Below are positions 33,565 to 41,549 of a DNA stretch of 64,000 bases, in pieces. Numbering within the stretch: the first letter of the stretch is position 1; the number at the start of each line of letters is the position of its first letter. The position numbers and the translations under genes are program-made. The notes beneath the pieces are model-generated. The model had not been told where the DNA came from. It worked only from the letters and a program-made list of their open reading frames with translations, and searched no databases. Source of the DNA: Peterkaempfera bronchialis (GTDB lineage: Bacteria; Actinomycetota; Actinomycetes; Streptomycetales; Streptomycetaceae); contig NZ_CP031264.1 of the NCBI RefSeq assembly GCF_003258605.2, forward strand, positions 5,332,001 through 5,396,000, given 5' to 3'.

Positions 33565-34233
33565 TTGTCCGCACCGCCCGCCGCCTTGGCGGTCAATCTC
33601 CTCGACGCCTCCTCTCTGCTCTCCGCCTTCGGAGCGCTCGGCGTCGCCGTCGTGCTGTTCGCCGAGACCGGGCTGCTGGTGGGCTTCTTCCTGCCCGGCG
33701 ACTCACTGCTCTTCACCGCCGGACTGCTCTGCGTACCCGGCCGCCACAGCGGCCCCCACCTGGACCTCGTCCAGGTGCTGGCCGCCGCGCTGGCCGGCGC
33801 GCTGGTCGGCGCCCAGTGCGGCTACGTGATCGGCCGCCGGGGCGGTCGCACCCTGCTGGAGCGGTCCCGCAACCGGCGGCTGCACCAGGGCGCCCAGCGG
33901 GCCGAGGAACTGCTCGCCCGCTATGGATACGCCCGCGCCGTGGTCCTGGCCCGCTTCGTCCCGGTGGTCCGTACGGTGCTCAACCCGCTCGCCGGTGCGC
34001 TCGGCGTGCCCGTCCGCAGCTTCACCCTGTGGCAGGTCGTCGGCGGTGCCGTCTGGACGGTGGGCCTGGTGCTGGCCGGATGGGGGCTCGGCTCCTCGGT
34101 GCCCGACATCGACCGCTATCTGCTGCCGCTGGTCGCCGTGGTGCTGGTGGTCTCGCTGCTCCCGATCGGCTTCGAGCTGCTGCGCTCCCGCCGTGCCCGC
34201 GCTGCCGCCGCCGCCGAGGGGGAGGCCCGATGA
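33565..34233 (+). CDS. DedA (VTT/SNARE-associated) family membrane protein
   Basis: This is a 222-residue DedA protein. It has FAETGLLVGFFLPGDSLLFTAG (the FLPGDS motif), YVIGRRGGRTLLERS, the hallmark VVLARFVPVVRTVLNPLAGA with two essential Arg residues, and C-terminal membrane helices. DedA proteins act as lipid-carrier (undecaprenyl phosphate) or phospholipid scramblases and support envelope homeostasis. The TTG start at 33565 lies 9 bases after GGAGGT; the longer GTG start at 33514 overlaps the promoter palindrome and is less likely. The stop overlaps the PAP2 start (ATGA). Confidence 0.88.
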   Translation: MSAPPAALAVNLLDASSLLSAFGALGVAVVLFAETGLLVGFFLPGDSLLFTAGLLCVPGRHSGPHLDLVQVLAAALAGALVGAQCGYVIGRRGGRTLLERSRNRRLHQGAQRAEELLARYGYARAVVLARFVPVVRTVLNPLAGALGVPVRSFTLWQVVGGAVWTVGLVLAGWGLGSSVPDIDRYLLPLVAVVLVVSLLPIGFELLRSRRARAAAAAEGEAR

Positions 34234-34850
34234 CCGCCGCCCTGCTGGCCTTCGACGGCAGCCGCATCGACGGCGGCCTCTACACCGACGTCACCGACGC
34301 CGCCCACCGTGCCCCGCACTGGCTGGACCACGCCATCCTGCTCTGGTCCGACTACGGCCTTGCCCTCTTCGCGCTGCTGATGCTCGCCGCCTGGTGGCTG
34401 GGCCGCCGCCGGGGCCCGGCGGCGACCGCGCAGGCGCTCGCCGTCCCGCTGATCGTGGTGCTCGCCTACAGCGTCAACTCGGTGCTGAAGTCCCTGGTGG
34501 CGGAGGACCGGCCGTGCCGGTCCATCCCCCGCGCCTTCACCCTGGAGACCTGCCCCGGCGCGGGCGACTGGTCCTTCCCCAGCAACCACACGGTGATCTC
34601 CTTCGCCGCAGCGGCGGCCCTGCTGCTGGTGCACCGCAGGCTGGGCGCCGTCGCCGTGCTCGCCGCGCTGGCCATGGGCGCCTCCCGGGTCTGGATCGGC
34701 GTGCACTACCCCCATGACGTGCTGGCCGGCGCCCTGCTGGGCGTGGCGGTGGCGATCCCCCTCACACTGGCGGCCCGCCGGGCGGCGCCGCTGGTCGCCC
34801 GGGGGCGCCGCACCGCGCTGGCGCCGCTGCTCGGCACCGGCACCGGCTGA
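34230..34850 (+). CDS. PAP2 superfamily phosphatase (undecaprenyl-diphosphatase-like)
   Basis: This 206-residue integral membrane phosphatase has all three PAP2 motifs: KSLVAEDRPC (C1), SFPSNHT (C2, His) and SRVWIGVHYPHDVLAG (C3, catalytic His and Asp). About five hydrophobic helices are present. Together with DedA it forms a likely lipid-carrier recycling pair (transport and dephosphorylation of C55-PP) under BlaI control. Its last 54 coding bases and following sequence reappear at 39278-39360, marking the borders of an inserted cassette. Confidence 0.92.
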   Translation: MTAALLAFDGSRIDGGLYTDVTDAAHRAPHWLDHAILLWSDYGLALFALLMLAAWWLGRRRGPAATAQALAVPLIVVLAYSVNSVLKSLVAEDRPCRSIPRAFTLETCPGAGDWSFPSNHTVISFAAAAALLLVHRRLGAVAVLAALAMGASRVWIGVHYPHDVLAGALLGVAVAIPLTLAARRAAPLVARGRRTALAPLLGTGTG

Positions 34851-34896
34851 CCGCCGGGGCGCCGCTGCCCGCTCCGCTCAGTGCGACGCCCGTAAG
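34738..34896. repeat. Left copy of the PAP2/SMR junction repeat
   Basis: Bases 34738-34791 (end of PAP2) and 34863-34896 match 39278-39331 and 39332-39360 respectively, with few mismatches. The right copy lacks about 72 bases, a loss that can be explained by recombination between two GGCGCCGCTG repeats in this copy (near 34784 and 34859). The two copies flank the four-gene sugar cassette. Confidence 0.8.
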
Positions 34897-34900
34897 GCGG

Positions 34901-36226
34901 TCAGCGGGGGAGGCTCTCCAGCAGGTCGCGTGCGGCTGGCTCACTGCGGTGCTGTGGGGCGACGGCCCGGTACAAGTTCCGTGCCCTGGTGACGGTCAGG
35001 CCGGTCCGGTAGGCAGCCGGAAGCTCCCGCAGGACAGCAGCAGTCGCTCGACATGCTTGCTCAGTGTCACCTTGGTGGTGCAGGCAGGTGGCGGCGTCGA
35101 TCCGCAGAAGAGCCCGGGTCATGGTGCTGGTCGGTGCGGACAGTTGCAGGGCGCGGTCCTGGCTTTCGCGGGCGAGGCTGGTCTCGCCCAGGACGGTGAG
35201 GGCATGCGACAGGTGCACATGGTGCTTCTGCTCGCAGTGGCCGAACCAGGTGTCGGCGCTGGAGGTGGCGTCCAGACAGCCCATGAGCCGGTCGGCATCT
35301 GCCAGGGCGTCGCGGGCCATACTGCGGTTTCCGGTGAGTGCGTAGGCGCGTCCAGCCACGCAAGCGGCGAGGGCCGCAGACGCGGTCGGTGCGCGTCCTG
35401 CGGCGTGCCGGGCCTGCTCGGCCAGGTCGGCGGCAGCCTGCGGGGCACCGAAGTTCAGCGGCGTCATGGCTTCGCGTGCCAGCACCCAGGCATACAACCC
35501 TCGGTCTCCGGACTCGGCAGCGGCTCTGGCCGCAGTGTGAAACCACGCGCGGGCTTCGCGGCGGCTGCCGAGGTCGTGGAGGACGACGGCGGCCATGCCG
35601 GCCAGCTGTCCGGCCGCCCGGGCGAGTCGGGCGCGGACGGCAACCGGTTGGGGCTGGGCGAACAGCGGCAGCAGGGTGTCGAAGTCCGTGACCAGATCGC
35701 CGAGGAGGGCGGCCGGATCCTGCCCCCGGTAGCCGTAGCTGTACTGCTCGGCAGCGGTCTCGACATAGTCGAGGTCGACAGCAGAACCGGTCAGTTGCTC
35801 GTCAAAGGCATGGCGGGTGTGGTCGAGCGTGGCCAGTGCTGCGCTGGTTAGGCCGGCGGCGAGAGCGCCCCGCAGCAGGTCTCGGCGCTTCATGGGATCG
35901 ACTCCATCCTGGGCGTGAGGGTGGGCGGGGTGGTCGGTACCCTCCCAGGGTCGCGCGGCAAGGCCCATCAGGACACCGGGTATGCGCAGCCCGTCGGAGA
36001 TCCGCTCGATCGCGTCCAGCGTCTTGACCTCCGAGGCCCCACGGGCCACTTGGCTGACCCGCTCGGCCTTCATAGAGCATGCCTCGGCAATGCGGTTGTA
36101 GCTCAGCCCCGCACGGTTGGCCGCTGCGAAAACCACGCCGAAATCCCGGGCACGCAGTGCGGCGAGGAGATGCGGATCTCCGAGTAACGGTCGAGGCAGA
36201 GCAGCTGGTGACGGCATGTACGGCAC
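34901..36226 (-). CDS. XRE-type HTH regulator with TPR-like C-terminal region
   Basis: This 441-residue protein has an N-terminal HTH at residues about 30-85 (LRARDFGVVFAAANRAGLSY, NRIAEACSMKAERVSQVARG). The rest is a long helical TPR-like region (WFHTAARAAAESGDRGLYAW, LAEQARHAAGRAPTASAALA, VLGETSLARESQDRALQLSA), typical of streptomycete XRE-TPR regulators of secondary metabolism. Codon 14 is TTA (36185-36187 on the plus strand), implying bldA dependence. I chose the GTG at 36226, behind GGGGGG; an ATG lies three codons later. It heads the cassette and is divergent from the epimerase gene. Confidence 0.82.
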   Translation of the reverse strand: MPYMPSPAALPRPLLGDPHLLAALRARDFGVVFAAANRAGLSYNRIAEACSMKAERVSQVARGASEVKTLDAIERISDGLRIPGVLMGLAARPWEGTDHPAHPHAQDGVDPMKRRDLLRGALAAGLTSAALATLDHTRHAFDEQLTGSAVDLDYVETAAEQYSYGYRGQDPAALLGDLVTDFDTLLPLFAQPQPVAVRARLARAAGQLAGMAAVVLHDLGSRREARAWFHTAARAAAESGDRGLYAWVLAREAMTPLNFGAPQAAADLAEQARHAAGRAPTASAALAACVAGRAYALTGNRSMARDALADADRLMGCLDATSSADTWFGHCEQKHHVHLSHALTVLGETSLARESQDRALQLSAPTSTMTRALLRIDAATCLHHQGDTEQACRATAAVLRELPAAYRTGLTVTRARNLYRAVAPQHRSEPAARDLLESLPR

Positions 36227-36400
36227 GGATCCCCCCGGGCACTCTGCTGACGAACCACCTGGGGCGAGCGTACCCACCGTGGGGGCCCCAGGAAGGGGTT
36301 ACCGGGTCTACGAGCGAGCGGTTCACTCGACCCGTCAGCTGCCTGATGACCCTCGGGCAGCAGGCCGGCGCCAGGGCAGTACGGCCTCACCGGTCCGTGC

Positions 36401-37570
36401 ATGCGCCCGGCTTGGTATCCGGCCCGGTCTTGTAGGGGCCGGTCGACCCTTGATGGAGGAGGCACCAGTGGAGCAGCCCGCTCGTGGACAGAGAATCTTG
36501 CCGGTACCACCGTTCTGGTCACCGGAGGAGGCGGCTTGATCGGCAGCCGCATCGTCGCCCTGCTGCGCCGTGTTGGTGCGCGGCCACTGATACTGTGCGC
36601 GCTCGATGCCTACCCCCGACATGTCTACACCGACCTGTTCGGGGTTCGCCTCGGTGATCTGGACCTCCACGCCGGTGATGTGGTGGACACAGCACTGCTG
36701 GCTCGGCTGGTCTCCGGGTGCGACTACGTCATCCACGCTGCGGCTCTGGCGGATGTCGCCGCCTGTACCCGCGATCCGCAGGCGGCCATCCACACCAACG
36801 TGACCGGTACCCAGGCGGTGTTGCAGGCGGTGGCGGCCACAGAGCGGGTGCGCCGACTGGTCTTCGTCTCCTCCGCCAGCGTCTACGGCGACGGTGACCT
36901 GCACGACACCGCGCCGCCGGACCCGGCTTTCATCGCCATCCGCCAGCTGTCGGAGTTCCAGTATGGCCGCATGGCACCGCAGTTCACCGAGTACACCAAA
37001 CCCAGCCCGTTGTCGGTGTACGCCAACACCAAGCTGTGGGGCGAGATGCAGACCGCTCTGCTGCTCGGGTCGGTCGGCACCTCCTATACGGTCTTGAGGT
37101 ACTTCTCGGTCTATGGGGAACCGCAGACGGTCAAGGAAGGCAGCCACTCCTGGGTGGTGGCTTGGTTCGCCGCTCGCGCCGCGCTCGGCCTGCCCCTGCA
37201 TCTCAATGGCGGCGGCCACCAGGTCCGCGACCTGGTGCACGTCGATGACATTGCCGAGGCCACTGTGCGAGCTCTGGCAGCGCCCCGGGCACACAATGAG
37301 ACGATCAACGTGGGCACCGGAGTGCCGACAAGCATCAGGGAGGTGGCTGCCCTGGTCCGCCAGCACTACCCCGACGCCCAACTCAGCGCGACGCCGATGC
37401 CGCTGGGTGACCCCCGCGGCGGATACGCGAATGTGACGCACATGCAACGCGTCCTGGACTGGAAGCCCACCATTGGTGTTGCCGACGGGGTGGCTCGGTA
37501 TGCCGACTGGCTGCACCGAACCCCCGACGCGATACCGGCCTGGCTGCGCGAGGGTGCCGCAACGCTCTGA
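36401..37570 (+). CDS. NAD-dependent epimerase/dehydratase (extended SDR, nucleotide sugar)
   Basis: This extended SDR has the NAD-binding motif TTVLVTGGGGLIGSRIVALL, DVVDTALLARLVSGCDYVIH, AAALADVAACTRDPQAAIHT, the SSASVYGDGDL active-site Ser region, catalytic YANTK (SPLSVYANTKLWGEMQTALL) and RDLVHVDDIAEATVRAL. The substrate is probably a nucleotide sugar. The start is unclear: the only in-frame start upstream of the fold is ATG 36401, which lacks a ribosome-binding site. A GTG at 36468 behind GGAGGAGG is one frame off, so an indel near 36470-36500 is possible. It is followed directly by the convergent glycosyltransferase gene. Confidence 0.85.
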   Translation: MRPAWYPARSCRGRSTLDGGGTSGAARSWTENLAGTTVLVTGGGGLIGSRIVALLRRVGARPLILCALDAYPRHVYTDLFGVRLGDLDLHAGDVVDTALLARLVSGCDYVIHAAALADVAACTRDPQAAIHTNVTGTQAVLQAVAATERVRRLVFVSSASVYGDGDLHDTAPPDPAFIAIRQLSEFQYGRMAPQFTEYTKPSPLSVYANTKLWGEMQTALLLGSVGTSYTVLRYFSVYGEPQTVKEGSHSWVVAWFAARAALGLPLHLNGGGHQVRDLVHVDDIAEATVRALAAPRAHNETINVGTGVPTSIREVAALVRQHYPDAQLSATPMPLGDPRGGYANVTHMQRVLDWKPTIGVADGVARYADWLHRTPDAIPAWLREGAATL

Positions 37571-37571
37571 C

Positions 37572-38447
37572 TCACACGACCGGCGGGCGGCCCAGCCTCG
37601 TCATGCGCCACACGGTGCGCCAGCGCATCGGCCGCCGCTGCCCGCACGGGGTACGCCACCCCTCGGCGAAGCCGCCCACCCAGGCCCGTAGGCCAGCTGT
37701 TGACCGGGTGCGGGCCAGAGTGAGCACGATCCACACGCCCAGATAGACCGGGATCAGTGTCGCCGGGAGGTGACGGCGAGCCAGCCACACTCGGTTGCGC
37801 GCGATCATTCGGAAGTAGACCGCATGGCGGGTAGGGGTGGTCCGGGGATGCCGCAGCACCAGCTCGGGGCAGTACATGATCTTCCAGCCCGCATCCAGTG
37901 CCCGCCAGGCGAGGTCGGTCTCTTCATGGGCGTAGAAGAAAGCGTCTGGCCAGCCGCCGATCTCCGCCAGCATCTTCGAGGACAGGGCGTGCCCACCACC
38001 GAGGAAGGTGGTTACCGGGCCCCCGCGCATCGGATCTCCGGACCGCAACCGGGGCACGTGGCGGCGTTGGGTATGCCCTGTCTCGTCCGCGATCCGAAAG
38101 CTCACGACGCCCAACTGGGGGTCGCTCTCGTACAGCTCCCGGAGCCGACCGAGCACACCGGTGTCAATCAGCCGCCCGTCGTCATCCAGGTCCACGACGA
38201 CGTCCACGTCCCCGAAGTCGGCCAAGTGCTCCAGCGCGACGTTACGCCCACCGGAGACGCCAAGGTTCTCCGGCAGCTCCACCACCGTGATTCCAGTGGG
38301 CAACTGAGGCAGCGGAGTGCCGTTGCCCACCACCACGATCCGCGTCGGCTGGACCTCTTGCCCGGCCACCGATTCCAGCAGCTCGTTCAGTTCCTTGGGC
38401 CTGGTCCCCATGGTGAGGATGGCCACGCCCAGGCGCACATCAGGCAC
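37572..38447 (-). CDS. Family 2 glycosyltransferase
   Basis: This roughly 291-residue GT-A enzyme has LGVAILTMGTRPKELNELLE, VVVGNGTPLPQLPTGITVVE, NLGVSGGRNVALEHL, the DxD motif in VDVVVDLDDDGRLID, GGGHALSSKMLAEIGGWPDA and HEETDLAWRALDAGWKIMYC, the rhamnosyltransferase-like GT2 pattern. The C-terminal VWIVLTLARTRSTAGLRAW may associate with membrane. I prefer the GTG at 38447, with GGAG nine bases upstream, since the longer frame would overlap the start of the divergent acyltransferase gene. Confidence 0.87.
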   Translation of the reverse strand: MPDVRLGVAILTMGTRPKELNELLESVAGQEVQPTRIVVVGNGTPLPQLPTGITVVELPENLGVSGGRNVALEHLADFGDVDVVVDLDDDGRLIDTGVLGRLRELYESDPQLGVVSFRIADETGHTQRRHVPRLRSGDPMRGGPVTTFLGGGHALSSKMLAEIGGWPDAFFYAHEETDLAWRALDAGWKIMYCPELVLRHPRTTPTRHAVYFRMIARNRVWLARRHLPATLIPVYLGVWIVLTLARTRSTAGLRAWVGGFAEGWRTPCGQRRPMRWRTVWRMTRLGRPPVV

Positions 38448-38542
38448 GGCAGAAGGCTCCACTCCTCTGGCGGCGGTGAGACGGCGAGCATAGCCGCCCC
38501 CGGCACCCCCGTTCCGCTTCCCGTTGTTCGAAGGGCCATACG

Positions 38543-39238
38543 ATGACATCGATCTTGCTTGGCGACTACATCAGCAACCCGGTTCAGGATGATCCTCTGG
38601 CACTCACTCCGTACGGCCGACTGGAGCAGGCGGAGCTGGCCGACTTCCTGGCCCACTGGGACGAGCTACATCGTGAGGCACTAGCCCGAATTCCCGAACG
38701 CATCCATGCCACCGCCTATATCCACCCTCACTCCATCGTCGGCGACGATGTGATCATCGGCGCGCACGCAAAGGTCTGGGAGTTCTCCAGCGTCCGCAAG
38801 GGGGCGGTCCTGGGTGCTGGGGTTTCCGTGGGCTGGGGGTGCGAGGTGACGGGGACCTTCCTTGGCGAGGGGACGATCCTGGGACACCGCATCGGACTAG
38901 GACGGAGCATTGTCGGGGCCCGAGCCCATCTCTCGGCGAGTCTCATGGCTGCGGCGATCAGCATCTGGAGCGACCACATGAGCCGACCCGAGAGGGAGAT
39001 CGTCATGCGAGCTCCAGCGGGGATCTACCGCTGCCGGACTTCGCAGTTCGGCGCCTTGATCGGAGACGGCGTTCAGACGGGCAACAACATCAGCCTGGGC
39101 CCCGGCGTCGCCATCGGACGCAACTGCCGGATCTCCAGCGGTGTCACTCTGGCCGGACGGGTCATCGAGGAGGGCAGCGTCATCAGCGCCCCTCACGTTG
39201 CCGATGTCCACGTCCGTCGCAGACGGCGCCGGTCCTGA
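38543..39238 (+). CDS. Left-handed beta-helix (hexapeptide) acyltransferase-like protein
   Basis: This 231-residue protein has an N-terminal helical part (LTPYGRLEQAELADFLAHWD). Hexapeptide-repeat turns follow (ATAYIHPHSIVGDDVIIGAH, GAVLGAGVSVGWGCEVTGTF, IGDGVQTGNNISLGPGVAIG), interrupted by a loop with SIWSDHMSRPEREIVMRAPA. It resembles sugar O- or N-acyltransferases and NDP-sugar acetyltransferases. The ATG at 38543 follows GAAGGG. With the epimerase and glycosyltransferase it suggests the making and decorating of an unusual sugar. Confidence 0.82.
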   Translation: MTSILLGDYISNPVQDDPLALTPYGRLEQAELADFLAHWDELHREALARIPERIHATAYIHPHSIVGDDVIIGAHAKVWEFSSVRKGAVLGAGVSVGWGCEVTGTFLGEGTILGHRIGLGRSIVGARAHLSASLMAAAISIWSDHMSRPEREIVMRAPAGIYRCRTSQFGALIGDGVQTGNNISLGPGVAIGRNCRISSGVTLAGRVIEEGSVISAPHVADVHVRRRRRRS

Positions 39239-39277
39239 GCCGCGACGCACACGCCTGACCACTGTCCGGCTGCGAGG

Positions 39278-39360
39278 CTGGGCGTGGCGGTGGCGATCCC
39301 TCTCACGCTCGCGGCCCGCCGGGTGGCGCTGCCTGCTCCGCTCAGTGCGAGCCCCGTACG
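39278..39360. repeat. Right copy of the PAP2/SMR junction repeat
   Basis: Bases 39278-39331 match the PAP2 3' end at 34738-34791 with five mismatches, then continue as GCTCCGCTCAGTGCGA, which is also present at 34871. This copy is out of any PAP2 frame and joins the SMR gene end directly, so it represents the original junction carried on the far side of the inserted cassette. Confidence 0.8.
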
Positions 39361-39662
39361 TTGAGCACCACCACGCCCAGCACCACCAGTGCGATCCCCA
39401 GCCACTGCGGCCGTCCCAGCGGCTCACCGAAGGCCGCCGCCCCGATCGCCGCCACCGCCGCCGTGCCGACCCCGGACCAGACCGCGTACGCCACCGAGAC
39501 CGGGATGTCCTTCAACGCCCGCCCCAGCAGCACAAAGGACAGCACATAGCCCGCCGCCACGGCGACGGTGGGCAGCAGCCGGCTGAAGCCGTCGGTGAGC
39601 TTGAGGCAGGTGTTCGCGCAGACCTCGGCGGCAATGGCCAGCGCCAACAGCAGATACGGCAT
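39342..39662 (-). CDS. Small multidrug resistance (SMR/EmrE-type) efflux protein
   Basis: This 106-residue protein has four membrane helices. The essential Glu lies in ALAIAAEVCANTCLKLTDGF, and AYAVWSGVGTAAVAAIGAAA and WLGIALVVLGVVVLNV follow, the QacE/EmrE signature. It exports cationic drugs by proton antiport as a dual-topology dimer. The ATG at 39662 follows GGAGGAGA. No guanidine-riboswitch-like hairpin pair is visible upstream. It is convergent with the cassette and, ancestrally, with PAP2. Confidence 0.92.
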   Translation of the reverse strand: MPYLLLALAIAAEVCANTCLKLTDGFSRLLPTVAVAAGYVLSFVLLGRALKDIPVSVAYAVWSGVGTAAVAAIGAAAFGEPLGRPQWLGIALVVLGVVVLNVRGSH

Positions 39663-39763
39663 CGGCTCTCCTCCGGAGCGGTGGTTCGAAACAGCCCCAG
39701 ACTCCTCCCATCGGCCCGTCAGGCTCCGCCCGGGTGGCAGCTGTCTGCGGCGTGGCGCGGCAT

Positions 39764-39769
39764 TAGGTT
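39764..39769 (+). promoter_or_regulatory. -10 element TAGGTT of a leaderless transcript
   Basis: TAGGTT lies seven bases upstream of the ATG at 39777 and no ribosome-binding site precedes the ATG. Transcription would start at or next to the A of the start codon, which implies a leaderless mRNA. Confidence 0.6.
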
Positions 39770-39776
39770 CTTCGGC

Positions 39777-40439
39777 ATGGGCATCGGGGAGCTGGTGGGG
39801 GCGGGGCGGACGGCGGATGTGTTCGCGCTGGACGACGGGCGGGTGCTGCGCCGGTATCGGGGCGGCGGTGACGCCACAGGTGAGGTCGCGGTGATGGCGT
39901 ACCTGGCGGAGCGCGGGTATCCGGTTCCCGCTGTCTGGCCGGGGGTGGCCGCGGGTGAGCTGGTGATGCAGCGGCTGTCCGGAGTGACGATGGTGGAGGC
40001 CCTGGCCAATGGCGTGATCACGGCCGAGCGGGCGGGGGAGATGCTGGCGGAGCTGCTGAGGCGTCTGCATGCCATCCCGCCGCGCCTCTCCGCAGACCCC
40101 GGGCATCGGGTCCTGCACCTGGACTTCCATCCGGAGAACGTCATGCTGACACCGCAGGGGCCGATGGTGATCGACTGGGCCACCGCGGCGGAGGGTCCGC
40201 CCGGCCTGGACTCGGCGATGGCCGCGCTGATCCTGGCGCAGGTCGCCGTCACCGTGCCCGCCGTCTCCGTGGCGGCCCGAGCGGTGCTCTGCTCGCTGCT
40301 GCGGCAGCTCGACGGCATCGACGGGGAACACCTCGCGGAGGCCAGGAGGCGGCGGGCCGGTAACCCGACGCTCAGCCCGGACGAGGTCGGCAAGCTCGAC
40401 GAGGCGGTGGCCCTGATCACCGAGGCAGCCGGTTCCTGA
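39777..40439 (+). CDS. Aminoglycoside phosphotransferase (APH)-like kinase
   Basis: This 220-residue short APH/choline-kinase-fold protein has a Gly-rich loop IGELVGAGRTADVFALDDGR, then LRRYRGGGDATGEVAVMAYL (the Arg/Lys and Glu region), and the catalytic loop HRVLHLDFHPENVMLTPQGP, followed by the metal-binding VIDWATAAEGPPGLD. The HxDxxxxN pattern is kept, so it is probably active. The substrate could be an antibiotic, a sugar or a small metabolite. It is about 60-80 residues shorter than classic APH enzymes. Confidence 0.85.
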   Translation: MGIGELVGAGRTADVFALDDGRVLRRYRGGGDATGEVAVMAYLAERGYPVPAVWPGVAAGELVMQRLSGVTMVEALANGVITAERAGEMLAELLRRLHAIPPRLSADPGHRVLHLDFHPENVMLTPQGPMVIDWATAAEGPPGLDSAMAALILAQVAVTVPAVSVAARAVLCSLLRQLDGIDGEHLAEARRRRAGNPTLSPDEVGKLDEAVALITEAAGS

Positions 40440-40460
40440 CGAGCGGTGGTCAGGCGGCCG

Positions 40461-41549
40461 TCAGACGGCGCGGCGGTCGACCAGGACCGGCCGGTCCGGC
40501 AGCGACACCGCCGCCGGGGAGCCGACCGGGAGGCCCGCCGCCGCCTCGGTGGGCAGGTCGGCCTTGACCTCGGTGGAGTCCGCCAGCCGTACGGTGACCC
40601 GGGTGACCGCGCCCAGGAAGGACGCCGCGACCACCCGGTCCGGGCCCGCCGGGTCGGCCGCGACCCGCACCGACTCCGGGCGGACCAGCGCCTCCAGCTC
40701 GCCGTCGGACGGCAGCGGGCCGTCCACCGGCAGGCGGCGGCCCAGCACCCGTACCTCGCCGCCGTCCGCCCGGACAGCCGGGATGCGGCTCATCGTCCCC
40801 ACGAACTCGGCCACAAACGCGGTCGCCGGCCGGGCGTACAGCTCCGCCGGGGCCGCGCACTGCTCCAGCCGCCCGGCGCGCAGCACCGCCACCCGGTCCG
40901 CCGTGGAGAGCGCCTCCTCCTGGTCGTGCGTCACCAGCAGCGTGGTGATGCCCAACTCCTGCTGGAGCCGCCGGATCTCCTCCCGCAGGGTCAGCCGCAC
41001 CTTGGCGTCCAGCGCCGACAGCGGCTCGTCCAGCAGCAGCACCCGGGGCCGCAGCGCCAGCGCGCGGGCCAGCGCGACCCGCTGCTGCTGGCCGCCGGAC
41101 AGCTGGTGCGGATAGCGGTCGGCCAACTGCCCCAGGCCCACCAGCTCCAGCAGTTCGCCCGCCCGCGCCCGCCGCTCGGCCCGGCCGGTGCCGCGCATCC
41201 GCAGCCCGAAGGCGACATTGCCGGCGGCGGTCAGATGCGGGAAGAGGCTGTACGACTGGAAGACCATGCCCACGTCGCGGCGGTGCGCCGGTACGCCGGT
41301 CACATCCACCCCGTCGACCAGCACCTCGCCGCCGTCCGGCTGCTCGAACCCGGCGAGCATCCGCAGCGCGGTGGTCTTGCCGCAGCCCGACGGACCCAGC
41401 AGCGCCAGCAGCTCGCCCGGACGGACCGCCAGATCCAGGCCGTCCAGGGCCGTGGTGGCGCCGAAGACCCGGCGCAGCGCGCGGAACTCCACGGCGGCGC
41501 CGGCCGTCTCGCGGGCGGCGGCGGGGGGCTCGACGGCGGTGGCGGTCAC
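40461..41549 (-). CDS. ABC transporter ATP-binding protein (polyamine/iron/phosphonate type)
   Basis: This 362-residue ATPase has Walker A LLGPSGCGKTTALRM, Q-loop VGMVFQSYSLFPHL, signature QLSGGQQQRVALARALAL, Walker B RVLLLDEPLSALDAKVR and H-loop LLVTHDQEEAL. A C-terminal TOBE domain begins at about residue 240. This is the CysA/PotA/FbpC class. The GTG at 41549 overlaps the permease stop (GTGA). It is the last gene of a four-gene operon reading from 44507 down. Confidence 0.93.
   Translation of the reverse strand: MTATAVEPPAAARETAGAAVEFRALRRVFGATTALDGLDLAVRPGELLALLGPSGCGKTTALRMLAGFEQPDGGEVLVDGVDVTGVPAHRRDVGMVFQSYSLFPHLTAAGNVAFGLRMRGTGRAERRARAGELLELVGLGQLADRYPHQLSGGQQQRVALARALALRPRVLLLDEPLSALDAKVRLTLREEIRRLQQELGITTLLVTHDQEEALSTADRVAVLRAGRLEQCAAPAELYARPATAFVAEFVGTMSRIPAVRADGGEVRVLGRRLPVDGPLPSDGELEALVRPESVRVAADPAGPDRVVAASFLGAVTRVTVRLADSTEVKADLPTEAAAGLPVGSPAAVSLPDRPVLVDRRAV

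Noticed and set aside
34901-36226. XRE-TPR regulator as partner of the DUF397 protein
   Set aside because: The two genes are 13 kb apart with many unrelated genes between, and the regulator belongs to an inserted cassette.
39663-39776. Guanidine riboswitch upstream of the SMR gene
   Set aside because: SMR genes of the Gdx branch often have one, so I looked for paired ACGR-loop hairpins or a ykkC-like fold and found none. The protein also looks EmrE/QacE-like.
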